From positions 1 through 64,000 of IMG/VR virus record IMGVR_UViG_3300007522_000367: a stretch of 64,000 nt of DNA; one strand, written 5' to 3'. Under the pieces are notes generated by a model. It had not been told where the DNA came from. It saw only the letters and a program-made list of their open reading frames with translations, and ran no database searches. Source of the DNA: a virus. Below, piece after piece: positions 24,250-31,976 of the stretch. The position numbers and the translations under genes are program-made. Numbering within the stretch: the stretch's first letter is position 1; every line of letters begins with the position of its first letter.

Positions 24250-24600
24250 ATGAAAGAATACATACACGGTAAAATACATAATATAAGCGTAACTGCTAAA
24301 TCAATTAACTATCATGGTAGCGTAACTGTTTGCTCGTATCTGTTAGAACAAGCAGGTATAGACCACTATCAAAAAGTAGATATTGTAAATCTACATAATG
24401 GACTTAGATGGACTACATATACTGTCCCAGGTCCTTTAGGATCATTTGAACTAAATGGTGGTGGCGCTAGGTTAGGTGAAATTGGCGATAAATGTGTAGT
24501 TATCGCATACGAGATGAAAGAGCAATTCGTTGGTTCAAAGGTAATTTTTTGTACTACCTACAACGGAGTAGAAGAAGTTATTGACTACCCTTTGCTTTAA
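24250..24600 (+). CDS. panD: Aspartate 1-decarboxylase (pyruvoyl enzyme)
   Basis: The 116-aa protein aligns with bacterial PanD at every key position with one-residue offset: Lys8 (E. coli Lys9), Tyr21, Gly23-Ser24 self-cleavage site that makes the pyruvoyl group, Arg53 and Tyr57. Asn69-Gly70 matches Asn72-Gly73. PanD decarboxylates L-aspartate to beta-alanine, normally for pantothenate. ATG 24250 is preferred because it fits PanD length; in-frame codons upstream fall in the promoter. No panB, panC or panE is present here. The nearby ATP-grasp ligase might use the beta-alanine. The 3' end overlaps the convergent desaturase gene by 23 nt. Confidence 0.93.
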   Translation: MKEYIHGKIHNISVTAKSINYHGSVTVCSYLLEQAGIDHYQKVDIVNLHNGLRWTTYTVPGPLGSFELNGGGARLGEIGDKCVVIAYEMKEQFVGSKVIFCTTYNGVEEVIDYPLL

Positions 24601-25336
24601 TAAACGGTAAAAAGATTACACTAGGGTCAAATTCGTTTTTTGAAGCAAAACTATAATTGCTAGGAGTGTTGTGATGATTATTATGTAATGCTTGTCCCCA
24701 TGTAAGCAATCCTAATAGTTTAAGATTATAAGAATTATCTGTAGTTTCATGACTTCTATAACCAAACCACCCACTGTGGCAACTAATATTAACAATTGCT
24801 TCTTGATGGAAACTCCATGCTGCTGGTACTATCCAAAACCATAAAGTAAAGGTAGGAACAGTTAACAGTCCTACTACTAATACGCTCCAAATAATAAAAA
24901 TATAATATTTGTTTAAGAATAGATGAAATGAATTTTTATATATGTCTTTGACATGTCTAGGATTTATGTTATCTATACTTTTAGAATGAAGCCATCCAAT
25001 GTACGCATGAAACAATCCGTCTTTGGGACTATGCGGATCGCCCTTAGCGTCTGCATGTTTGTGATGCATGCCTCTATGAACACCCGCCCACCATATTGGT
25101 GTTCCTTGAGCACATAATGTTGCTAATACTAATAAAGGTTTTTCTAACCAAGGTTTTAGTTCTATTGATTTGTGAGATACGTACCTATGTAATATAGTTG
25201 CGGATCCTAATCCGCAAAATGTAATCCATCCTAGTAGTAAGTAAATCCAGTTAATTTCTGTAAAAAATATTGCAAATAGTGCAACTAACTGCACGACATA
25301 AAATACAAAAAATAAACTACTATTTTTCTTTGACAT
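24578..25336 (-). CDS. Membrane fatty-acid (acyl-CoA delta-9-type) desaturase
   Basis: The 252-aa protein has the three histidine boxes of membrane di-iron desaturases: HRYVSH, HRGMHHKH and HNNHH, in the order of stearoyl-CoA desaturases. Four hydrophobic segments flank them. It would introduce a double bond in an acyl chain of the host membrane or a lipidated product. It overlaps the radical SAM gene start by one base and follows it on the minus strand. A second desaturase lies at 33447-34199. Confidence 0.9.
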   Translation of the reverse strand: MSKKNSSLFFVFYVVQLVALFAIFFTEINWIYLLLGWITFCGLGSATILHRYVSHKSIELKPWLEKPLLVLATLCAQGTPIWWAGVHRGMHHKHADAKGDPHSPKDGLFHAYIGWLHSKSIDNINPRHVKDIYKNSFHLFLNKYYIFIIWSVLVVGLLTVPTFTLWFWIVPAAWSFHQEAIVNISCHSGWFGYRSHETTDNSYNLKLLGLLTWGQALHNNHHNTPSNYSFASKNEFDPSVIFLPFIKAKGSQ

Positions 25337-26163
25337 TAGTATCCACCTTCGTTGTCTTTGATGTGTTGTAAAAACGGAACAACGTCAAATTGTTCAGTCA
25401 TTCTTCCTCTTATAGAATTAGTGTCTTCGTCGAACCCGTCAGACACTCCGTTCCAATTAGTTAAATTTATTCTAAATCCTTTATGCTTTATAGCATAACT
25501 ATATTGGTTATCTTCTAAAGTTCTAATATTTTCAATTTTTAATTTTTCACAAACTAAGTTCTTAAGTTCTGTAAATTTATAAGTATCGTTGGTCATGTAC
25601 CGACCAACCTGTCCAATGTTCCTATATTCTATACTTGTACCAGACTTTACATTTCTCTCTTTTAAATAATTAAATATTTTTTCTATTAGATGTTCGTTAA
25701 GACCTTTAACAATAATACAACCAATTGACAATCTTAAATTTAGATCAATTACATTATTAAGTGCTTTCATTTTTCCTTTAGCACATTTAGCAAGATCAGT
25801 TATTTCATATACACTGTCTTCGTCAAACCCAGTCATACTTAAATAAACAGTTTTTAATCCTGCATCTTTTAATAGATTTAGATATGCTTTGCTTGCTATT
25901 TTTAATCCGTTTGTCGCAATACTAGTACGATGTCCTTTTTCAACAGCATAAGCAATAATTTTATCCAAGTCGGGATGAAGTGTAGGTTCACCGCCTATAA
26001 ATCTAAATTCAGTTGGATAATCAAATTTATCAATAAAGGAAAACATTTTTTCTTTATCTATATCTGGATAAAGTCTATTGGGAAGATAACAGTTAGCACA
26101 TTCCATATTACATCTATGAACAATATCGCAGTATACTGATCTATATTTTAAATTAGTTATCAA
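25336..26163 (-). CDS. Radical SAM protein (MoaA/NifB-like core), TTG start
   Basis: The 275-aa protein carries Cys18-x3-Cys22-x2-Cys25 (RCNMECANC), the 4Fe-4S site, and FIGGEPTLHPD for SAM binding. No C-terminal SPASM cysteine set is visible. The start is TTG at 26163 because an in-frame TAA lies four codons upstream and AAAGGTG precedes it. A 20-codon ORF ends 10 nt upstream on the same strand. The reaction and substrate are unknown. Confidence 0.85.
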   Translation of the reverse strand: MITNLKYRSVYCDIVHRCNMECANCYLPNRLYPDIDKEKMFSFIDKFDYPTEFRFIGGEPTLHPDLDKIIAYAVEKGHRTSIATNGLKIASKAYLNLLKDAGLKTVYLSMTGFDEDSVYEITDLAKCAKGKMKALNNVIDLNLRLSIGCIIVKGLNEHLIEKIFNYLKERNVKSGTSIEYRNIGQVGRYMTNDTYKFTELKNLVCEKLKIENIRTLEDNQYSYAIKHKGFRINLTNWNGVSDGFDEDTNSIRGRMTEQFDVVPFLQHIKDNEGGY

Positions 26164-26172
26164 TTTGCACCT

Positions 26173-26235
26173 TTAATAATTTAACTGATCTTTATCATCA
26201 TATCTTAGTTCTGGAATTTCAAAAAAAGTTTCCAT
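26173..26235 (-). CDS. Candidate leaderless micro-ORF, 20 aa, before a radical SAM gene
   Basis: The ORF reads METFFEIPELRYDDKDQLNY and ends 10 nt before the radical SAM TTG start. A TATAAT box (26242-26247) lies exactly six bases before its ATG, the same geometry as panD, so the mRNA could be leaderless. No consensus -35 is visible. It could be a peptide substrate of the radical SAM enzyme, a regulatory leader peptide or chance. Confidence 0.35.
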   Translation of the reverse strand: METFFEIPELRYDDKDQLNY

Positions 26236-26241
26236 AGGATC

Positions 26242-26283
26242 ATTATACGCCTTTTTGATTATATGTTATGATAAGTATTTAGT
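26242..26283 (-). promoter_or_regulatory. Minus-strand promoter region for the radical SAM/desaturase pair
   Basis: TATAAT lies at 26242-26247. A late-promoter-like ACTAAATACT lies at 26274-26283. A -35 hexamer at 17 nt spacing (CATAAC) is poor. Either an early -10 or a late element may act; the exact one is undetermined. Confidence 0.45.
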
Positions 26284-26309
26284 AATCATGAAAAGAGGTG
26301 TTAGCAGTT

Positions 26310-27554
26310 ATGAAACAAAAAATACTAGTTCCGAATCAAGGCATGCCTAATCAATTTTTTTTAAAAAGTTGTAGAGATCGCGGCATAGAATTAGATATTA
26401 TTGTTGATTTAAGTTACGTGCTCCTTACTGACGATGTGTTAAAACACGAACAAGTACTAGGTAATAAAATTGTTTTAAATGAAAAATTAAACAAACTTGT
26501 TATAACAGATAAAATTAAAGAACACTATCAAGACACACAGTTAGATTATATCTACCCTAGTTGGTTTGATTTTCGAATTATGGCTATGGCGCACATAAAC
26601 GAAAAACTAAACATACCGGGACTAGGCCTTGATGCTGCGTTAAAGATTTTTGACAAATTAACGTATCAAACTATTCTAGAAAAAGAAGGAATAACGCTAC
26701 CTAAAATTATTTCATGCTTAGATCCATATAGTGAGCAATATTTTTACAACAATGCCGTGTTTCCTCTAATTGCCAAACCAGTAAAAGGTACAGGTAGTTT
26801 AGGTGTAAAAGTATTACAAAGTACTAAAGAAGCAACTGACTTTTTTAAAGATTACGATACTCCGTTTAACTCTTTTTGCGAGAAAGGACAAACCGGATAC
26901 AAGCACTACGACTATCATTGTTTAGGTAGTTGCTATATACTACAGGAATATATAGACGGTGATCTAGTGAGCGTGTCAGGGCATGTAATAAACAACAAAG
27001 TAAATGTAGACCTAGTTTATGATATAAAAAGTTCAGAGCTTCCGTATCGAGCGGAAATAGGATTTACGTATCCAAGCAAACACAATAAAGAAAAATTAAC
27101 TACTATTATTAAAAAAATAATAAAAACGTTGGAGATAGATAACAGTCCCTTTATGATGGATTTTATTTACAAAGATACTACATTTTATTTGATAGACTTT
27201 TCTGCGAGGTTTAGTACTAGTACACAATATATTATGAACTATTTAGGCGAAAAAGATTATGCGTTTAACGTTGTAAATAAAATTTTAAACAATGTAGATT
27301 TTGATATTGATTTGCAAAACTGTATCAGTATAAGACACTTGCCTATTGAAAAAGGTAAAATCAAGTATATTAACATAGATACTACCGAATGTGTAACAGC
27401 ACAGTTGCCAAAAACGGGATCCCAGCACTATAGTTCAAGGATAGATGCTTACGCAGGAAACAAAGGATTTATAGTTGCAGAATCTAACGACTTATTGTCT
27501 TTAGAAGAAAAAGTTAATAGGATACTAAAAACATTGGAGGTAGAGTATGTTTAA
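26310..27554 (+). CDS. ATP-grasp family ligase
   Basis: ATG 26310 follows AAGAGGTG by 9 nt, giving 414 aa. The middle carries the ATP-grasp core FPLIAKPVKGTGSLGVKV (Lys and Gly-rich loop), then YILQEYIDGDLVSVSG and the metal-binding segment FMMDFIYKDTTFYLIDFSARFS. ATP-grasp enzymes join a carboxylate to an amine or thiol through an acyl-phosphate. Substrates are not readable. The nearby PanD product beta-alanine and a following GNAT-like gene make an amino-acid conjugate a reasonable guess. Confidence 0.85.
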   Translation: MKQKILVPNQGMPNQFFLKSCRDRGIELDIIVDLSYVLLTDDVLKHEQVLGNKIVLNEKLNKLVITDKIKEHYQDTQLDYIYPSWFDFRIMAMAHINEKLNIPGLGLDAALKIFDKLTYQTILEKEGITLPKIISCLDPYSEQYFYNNAVFPLIAKPVKGTGSLGVKVLQSTKEATDFFKDYDTPFNSFCEKGQTGYKHYDYHCLGSCYILQEYIDGDLVSVSGHVINNKVNVDLVYDIKSSELPYRAEIGFTYPSKHNKEKLTTIIKKIIKTLEIDNSPFMMDFIYKDTTFYLIDFSARFSTSTQYIMNYLGEKDYAFNVVNKILNNVDFDIDLQNCISIRHLPIEKGKIKYINIDTTECVTAQLPKTGSQHYSSRIDAYAGNKGFIVAESNDLLSLEEKVNRILKTLEVEYV

Positions 27555-28116
27555 GTTAAAAGTGTTAGACAAGTCGCATTTACTCGACATATTAAAATTA
27601 AACAACGATAGTAAAAAAGTGTATGGTAGTACTAAAACTTCCTTGTACAATCGCGAATACGAAAACTGGATAATCGAAATTCTAAATTTTAATAATAAAG
27701 AGTCTGAGATACTAGGAATATTTAATGAAGGAAACGAATTAATACAGTATGCGTTATATTATCACATAAGTACATGGCCTGCTGTTGTAGTAGACCATTG
27801 GCGTAGCTCAACTGCTCACAAACATAAAGGTGTATTAGCAGCAACAGAATGGACTAAAATGTTTGCTGAATACATAGCAAAAAAAGACATATTTGTTTGG
27901 TACATTGTTGTTGAAAAAGATATGTGGGATAGATACACTACGCTACAAAAAGATCGATTCAACAAAGAACCTCCAAATTATAGATTTTTATTAGAAGAAG
28001 TTCCGGCAGGTGAAAGAAGCAAGTTTTTATCGTTTAATACATACTTATTAAAAAATCAAACATATGATAAAGCCATGTATGTATTTCAAATGGTAAATAA
28101 AGATAAATATTACTAG
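27547..28116 (+). CDS. GNAT-like or hypothetical protein
   Basis: The 189-aa protein starts behind TTGGAGG, overlapping the ATP-grasp gene by 8 nt. Its alternating beta/alpha order and WRSSTAHKHKGVLAATEWTKMF loop resemble the acetyl-CoA loop of N-acetyltransferases, but the canonical Q/R-x-x-G-x-G/A is not present. It probably works with the ligase. I would not assign acetyltransferase activity firmly. Confidence 0.55.
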   Translation: MFKLKVLDKSHLLDILKLNNDSKKVYGSTKTSLYNREYENWIIEILNFNNKESEILGIFNEGNELIQYALYYHISTWPAVVVDHWRSSTAHKHKGVLAATEWTKMFAEYIAKKDIFVWYIVVEKDMWDRYTTLQKDRFNKEPPNYRFLLEEVPAGERSKFLSFNTYLLKNQTYDKAMYVFQMVNKDKYY

Positions 28117-28125
28117 GAGATAATT

Positions 28126-28536
28126 ATGCAAAAACATACTATAAAAGTTGAAATACCGACAACAGTAACTACCCACTTACAATGTCAGATCGCAGTATTA
28201 GACATGCTAGGCGAACAAGGCGGTAAAGACTTCACTAATCTTATTATTAAATATAAACACAATGGAGATATTTGGTTCTATAACTTAGATATCCAAGCCG
28301 AAGGTGATCAAAAATTTATGTATGCAACACGAGTCTTTGATTCAGCAAAAGCTAAAGAATCCTTTGTCACCGAAGCTGCTGAGTATTTTAGCGGTATTGG
28401 TGCAACAGTAGTAAGTGACGAAGCAATAACGTTCGAAGCGTTTGCCGCATATGCTGCTGACAAAAATGAATCTATAGGTATTCCGGCTAAGTTTGCGCCG
28501 CCTGGTACGGAGCCACATCCAGAGGAATTGGAGTAA
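28126..28536 (+). CDS. Hypothetical phage protein
   Basis: The 136-aa protein follows CTAGGAGA. It is beta-rich in the first part (IKYKHNGDIWFYNLDI) and Ala/Glu-rich toward the Pro-Gly-rich end. No family is recognised. The 3' end overlaps the convergent PhyH gene by 50 nt, an unusually long convergent overlap that makes the true C-terminus worth checking. Confidence 0.55.
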   Translation: MQKHTIKVEIPTTVTTHLQCQIAVLDMLGEQGGKDFTNLIIKYKHNGDIWFYNLDIQAEGDQKFMYATRVFDSAKAKESFVTEAAEYFSGIGATVVSDEAITFEAFAAYAADKNESIGIPAKFAPPGTEPHPEELE

Positions 28537-29236
28537 GAACAATATAGTTGGGCCTAGTAGGCTGTGTGATTGCGTTATTTGTTTTATTATAACAAACGAA
28601 TAATACATTCCTATCTACTTCACTAGTATTACGCCCGCTGTAGTGCAATGTATTTGCATGCATACATATTACGTCTCCTGCCTTGCCAGTCAACTGTATC
28701 GCACTACAATTAGTCTTAGACACCATATCGTCGTCAAGTATTCCTTGCGATTCATCAGCACTATGCTTTATGGTCCACTTAGAGTCGTTAATTTTTGGTA
28801 CCGGTAAGTTTTGACTTTTTTCTAAAACAGTTAACGGACCATTGTTTTTTGTCATATCATCAAGTAAAAACAATACGCTGATAGCATCAGGATTGTTCAT
28901 TCCATCAAAATTTTTCCAATATGTGTAGTCACTATGCCAAGCATATTCGCCGCCAGTTTGTGCTTTTTTATAATTAATATGACATTGGTGAATGTATATG
29001 TCTTGTCCTAATATTTCTTTAACAAAATCAATTACATTGTTATTATAGATAAACTCATTTATTGTCTTGCTCTTCCAATGCGGCGCAAATAAACTTCTAA
29101 TTGTATTGTTGTCTTCTATAATGTAAGTTTCATCTAATGGTTCGTTTTCTAAACGGATAGCTTCTTTTTTTAATTCCGTTGCATCAAATACCTCTTTCAA
29201 AATTAAATATCCGGTTTGTAAATATCCGTTGATCAT
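28487..29236 (-). CDS. PhyH-type 2-oxoglutarate/Fe(II) oxygenase
   Basis: The 249-aa protein has HSD of the Fe-binding His-x-Asp in EYAWHSDYTYW and the distal His in MHANTLHYSGRN, followed by the 2-oxoglutarate-contact Arg in VDRNVLFV. The PhyH family (phytanoyl-CoA, ectoine and other hydroxylases) hydroxylates small molecules. Residue order and length match. Its start overlaps the PP-loop gene stop (ATGA). Confidence 0.88.
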   Translation of the reverse strand: MINGYLQTGYLILKEVFDATELKKEAIRLENEPLDETYIIEDNNTIRSLFAPHWKSKTINEFIYNNNVIDFVKEILGQDIYIHQCHINYKKAQTGGEYAWHSDYTYWKNFDGMNNPDAISVLFLLDDMTKNNGPLTVLEKSQNLPVPKINDSKWTIKHSADESQGILDDDMVSKTNCSAIQLTGKAGDVICMHANTLHYSGRNTSEVDRNVLFVCYNKTNNAITQPTRPNYIVLTPIPLDVAPYQAAQT

Positions 29237-30099
29237 TTTTCTACCTCTAATAGTTTTGTTAATTTGTGTGCTTCTAATGTAAAGACACCATTATGATATT
29301 TTTTCAAGTCATCAAATTTTTTAAGAACTTCATTCATTAACGGTGTTTTCTCAATTTCTTCCCATCCTGTATATTTTGGACGATCATTAAATGTATAATG
29401 TTTTGAATATATTATAGGCTTACTAGTTCGTGTACTTAGCTTGCCCGGGTGCTTATTGGCTATAAGTTCCCGCACTCTAGGCTCTTGTAAAAAGCTCAAT
29501 GTCATTTCAGGAGTGTATCTTAAAAAATCTGGAGTACCGTCTATGCTTTCATTAGCATACCATTTCATGTAGCTATTTACTCGTTCAGTTTCTTCATACG
29601 TCCATATTGAATCAAAGTTTTTAAGGTAAGGCTCGCCATTTGCCATAACAATAGTCCCATCTAATTGTAAAATTCCATACATGATGCTAGGTATTTGGTA
29701 TGCGCAACACTTTACACTATTAGCAATGTCGAATATTTTTTTAGAACTTATAAATTTTTCAATATCAACATTAACTACTATAGGTGTAATATTGTGTAAT
29801 TTACAATAATCAAACGCAAATGCAGTATCGTGTGCGTTATAATGTCCGTAACTTATTATGGCAGTCTTAAAAGGAACTTTTGCTGTCTTAAAAACATTTA
29901 ACATAAATTCACTGTCAAGTCCTCCACTAAACATTAATGTTATAGGAGAAGACGAATTTTCATAGAGTATTTGAGCTGCAAAAACAGCTTCGTCATGAAA
30001 GTTTTTTATATCACTACGGGTACATTTTTTAATGTTTACTGACCAACTATCACCTGTTCCGCTAGTTGTAAAATAATCATTATACGTTGTTGCTGTCAT
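29233..30099 (-). CDS. PP-loop ATPase (N-type; asparagine-synthase/QueC-like)
   Basis: The 288-aa protein has the pyrophosphatase loop LMFSGGLDSEF at residues 54-64. A QueC- or asparagine-synthase-like ISYGHYNAHDTAFAFDY follows. The C-terminal CxxC zinc motif of QueC is absent, and no class II amidotransferase Cys is present, so neither identity is certain. The family adenylates a carbonyl or carboxylate for amination or thiolation. TGAGGT precedes the ATG, and the next gene is ATGA-coupled PhyH oxygenase. Confidence 0.75.
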   Translation of the reverse strand: MTATTYNDYFTTSGTGDSWSVNIKKCTRSDIKNFHDEAVFAAQILYENSSSPITLMFSGGLDSEFMLNVFKTAKVPFKTAIISYGHYNAHDTAFAFDYCKLHNITPIVVNVDIEKFISSKKIFDIANSVKCCAYQIPSIMYGILQLDGTIVMANGEPYLKNFDSIWTYEETERVNSYMKWYANESIDGTPDFLRYTPEMTLSFLQEPRVRELIANKHPGKLSTRTSKPIIYSKHYTFNDRPKYTGWEEIEKTPLMNEVLKKFDDLKKYHNGVFTLEAHKLTKLLEVEK

Positions 30100-30119
30100 A
30101 CTTACCTCATAAATACGTT

Positions 30120-30791
30120 ATGAATCATTTTAAACCTATCAATTTTGATTTTGACCAAGAACAAATCTATAACGATCTTGTAAACATGGATATCTTTGAT
30201 AAAAGTTTTCTTGCTACAGTTATTTACAACAATGGTCGTAGCAAGTACGACCAAGATGGCTTTTTTAACGAGTACAACGACGTTGTACACTATAACGAAA
30301 ATAAAGAAATAGTTAACGGAAAATTTAATACATTTGTGACTTATAACTTTACACACTTACCCGGAATTGAAGAAACTAACAACAATAGTTTTATAGATAC
30401 TCCTGAAGGAAGACGGCCTATATGGCAAGTGTATGATACAGCATGGGAGTGGAAAAAGGATACTCCAAAATCACTTAAGGCTGTAGTAGAACAATTAAAT
30501 TTAAAATATATAAGCTGTGTGAGATTAGTAGGACAAACTCCTCCTAGTAAAGGAATTGTACATGTAGATTCAGGAATAAAAGATAATTTAAAATATTATC
30601 GAAACGGAGGTGTAAGTATTACACTAAACGTATCTGACGGAGGAGGTAATTTACAATTTAAGTCTCCTGGAGGATTAGAAACTGTAGACGAAAGTAAACA
30701 TAAAGCATGGCACTTTAATGATGCGTTGCCGCACTGTACAACTGAAATTACTAGTCCTAGAATACAAGTAAGAGTGTTTGGAAAACAATGA
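30120..30791 (+). CDS. 2OG/Fe(II) oxygenase-like protein (cupin fold)
   Basis: ATG 30120 gives 223 aa; upstream in-frame codons would cross the divergent gene start. HVDSG carries the Fe His-x-Asp, and HFNDALPHCTTEI with SPRIQVRVFG carries distal His and Arg. The fold order fits the double-stranded beta helix of 2OG enzymes. No ribosome site is evident, and only 20 bp separate it from the divergent gene. Confidence 0.72.
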   Translation: MNHFKPINFDFDQEQIYNDLVNMDIFDKSFLATVIYNNGRSKYDQDGFFNEYNDVVHYNENKEIVNGKFNTFVTYNFTHLPGIEETNNNSFIDTPEGRRPIWQVYDTAWEWKKDTPKSLKAVVEQLNLKYISCVRLVGQTPPSKGIVHVDSGIKDNLKYYRNGGVSITLNVSDGGGNLQFKSPGGLETVDESKHKAWHFNDALPHCTTEITSPRIQVRVFGKQ

Positions 30792-31402
30792 CAGTATTAT
30801 ACACACCTTTAGACTTACCTACACTAGACTTTAATAGAGAAGAATTTATAAAGTGGCACGAAGAAAAGCGTCATAAGAATAGAGATAATATCAATTACGA
30901 TAAAAAAAACTTCATTGCTCCGTGGCTAGTTAGCCTTGCATATCACGTCGACTACGGCTGGTGTAATAGATTTTTAAAAGTTATTCCTAATTTTCAAGAC
31001 ATACTGTATAATCATTTACCATATACTGATATTACATATGTTAACTTCTTAGAACAAAAGATTCCTTGTCAGTTACACCAAGATGTAGGATCAAGACCAG
31101 ATAGAGAAAACGAGCCAGGTGCGTATAAAGCATTTATAGTATATGATGCTCCGTTAATGTATTTTCAAGAAGGTAAAACTAAAGATACAATTAAAGAAGA
31201 AAAGTTATATATTAATCATCCAACTCACTTAACAAAGTGGTTTGCAATTAACAATTACGATGCATATCATGCAGCTGATTTACCGCAAGAAGGACAGCGT
31301 AAGATTATCATGACAATACTTGGTAAATTAGATAAAGAAAAACATGCAACTATACTGGAGCGCAGTTTATCCAAATACAAAGATTACATAATAGAAATTT
31401 AA
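30788..31402 (+). CDS. 2OG/Fe(II) oxygenase-like protein
   Basis: The 204-aa protein has CQLHQDVG (His-x-Asp) and, near the end, YDAYHAADLPQEGQRKIIMTI (distal His and Arg). It is ATGA-coupled to the preceding oxygenase. The 3' end overlaps the convergent gene by 4 nt. Substrate unknown. Confidence 0.7.
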   Translation: MTVLYTPLDLPTLDFNREEFIKWHEEKRHKNRDNINYDKKNFIAPWLVSLAYHVDYGWCNRFLKVIPNFQDILYNHLPYTDITYVNFLEQKIPCQLHQDVGSRPDRENEPGAYKAFIVYDAPLMYFQEGKTKDTIKEEKLYINHPTHLTKWFAINNYDAYHAADLPQEGQRKIIMTILGKLDKEKHATILERSLSKYKDYIIEI

Positions 31403-31968
31403 ACTAACAACTCGCCCGCAGTGTACATATCATAAATTTTTTCAAATGTCCATGCTTCTTTAAAACTTATTGTTAAAATGTATCTATCTTCTAATGACGT
31501 ATTAGTAACACCGTGAATTTCTTGTGTATTAAAACAAATAGGAACATTATAACTAACTTGATAATCTAATTCAGCGTCAGGATAAACCATGCCGCCACCG
31601 CGATGTTCTTCATTGTCATTTAGGGCAACTGCCGGAACACCAATAGAAGGTTTGTAAAAATCTAGATAACTATGTTTAAAGTCTCCTTTTAAAGGAACAT
31701 TAATTGTTACATACCTATGATGATCAGTATGCGGCATAACAACACCCATTTTCCCTACCTTGTTAAGTTCCATCTTAAAGAACAAGTCTTTAGGATTTTT
31801 AAATTTCTTTGCTAACGGTAATATAAGTTCTCTATTAGGAAGAAGACCAATGTATAATTTGAATCTGCCCCTTCCGTAAGAAGACCAACTATCTGTATTT
31901 ACAGCATAGTCTATTAGCTCTTTAGTCTCTTCTTTTATTATAAAGTCCGTTAATAGAAAATGTTTCAT
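31399..31968 (-). CDS. 2OG/Fe(II) oxygenase-like protein
   Basis: The 189-aa protein has PHTDHHRYVTINVPL (His-x-Asp in a beta strand). CFNTQEIHGVTNTSLEDRY has the distal His and Arg. The length and order fit small phage 2OG enzymes. It is the last gene of the long minus-strand island and starts 9 nt after the B12-radical SAM-like gene ends. No ribosome site is clear. Confidence 0.75.
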   Translation of the reverse strand: MKHFLLTDFIIKEETKELIDYAVNTDSWSSYGRGRFKLYIGLLPNRELILPLAKKFKNPKDLFFKMELNKVGKMGVVMPHTDHHRYVTINVPLKGDFKHSYLDFYKPSIGVPAVALNDNEEHRGGGMVYPDAELDYQVSYNVPICFNTQEIHGVTNTSLEDRYILTISFKEAWTFEKIYDMYTAGELLV

Positions 31969-31976
31969 GAAAATAT

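Noticed and set aside
29233-30099. Calling the PP-loop protein QueC
   Set aside because: The SGGLDS loop fits, but the C-terminal zinc CxxC set is missing.
30108-30117. CATAAATACG as a late promoter for the 30120 gene
   Set aside because: It lies two bases before the start codon, whereas the other late elements lie 21-29 nt upstream.
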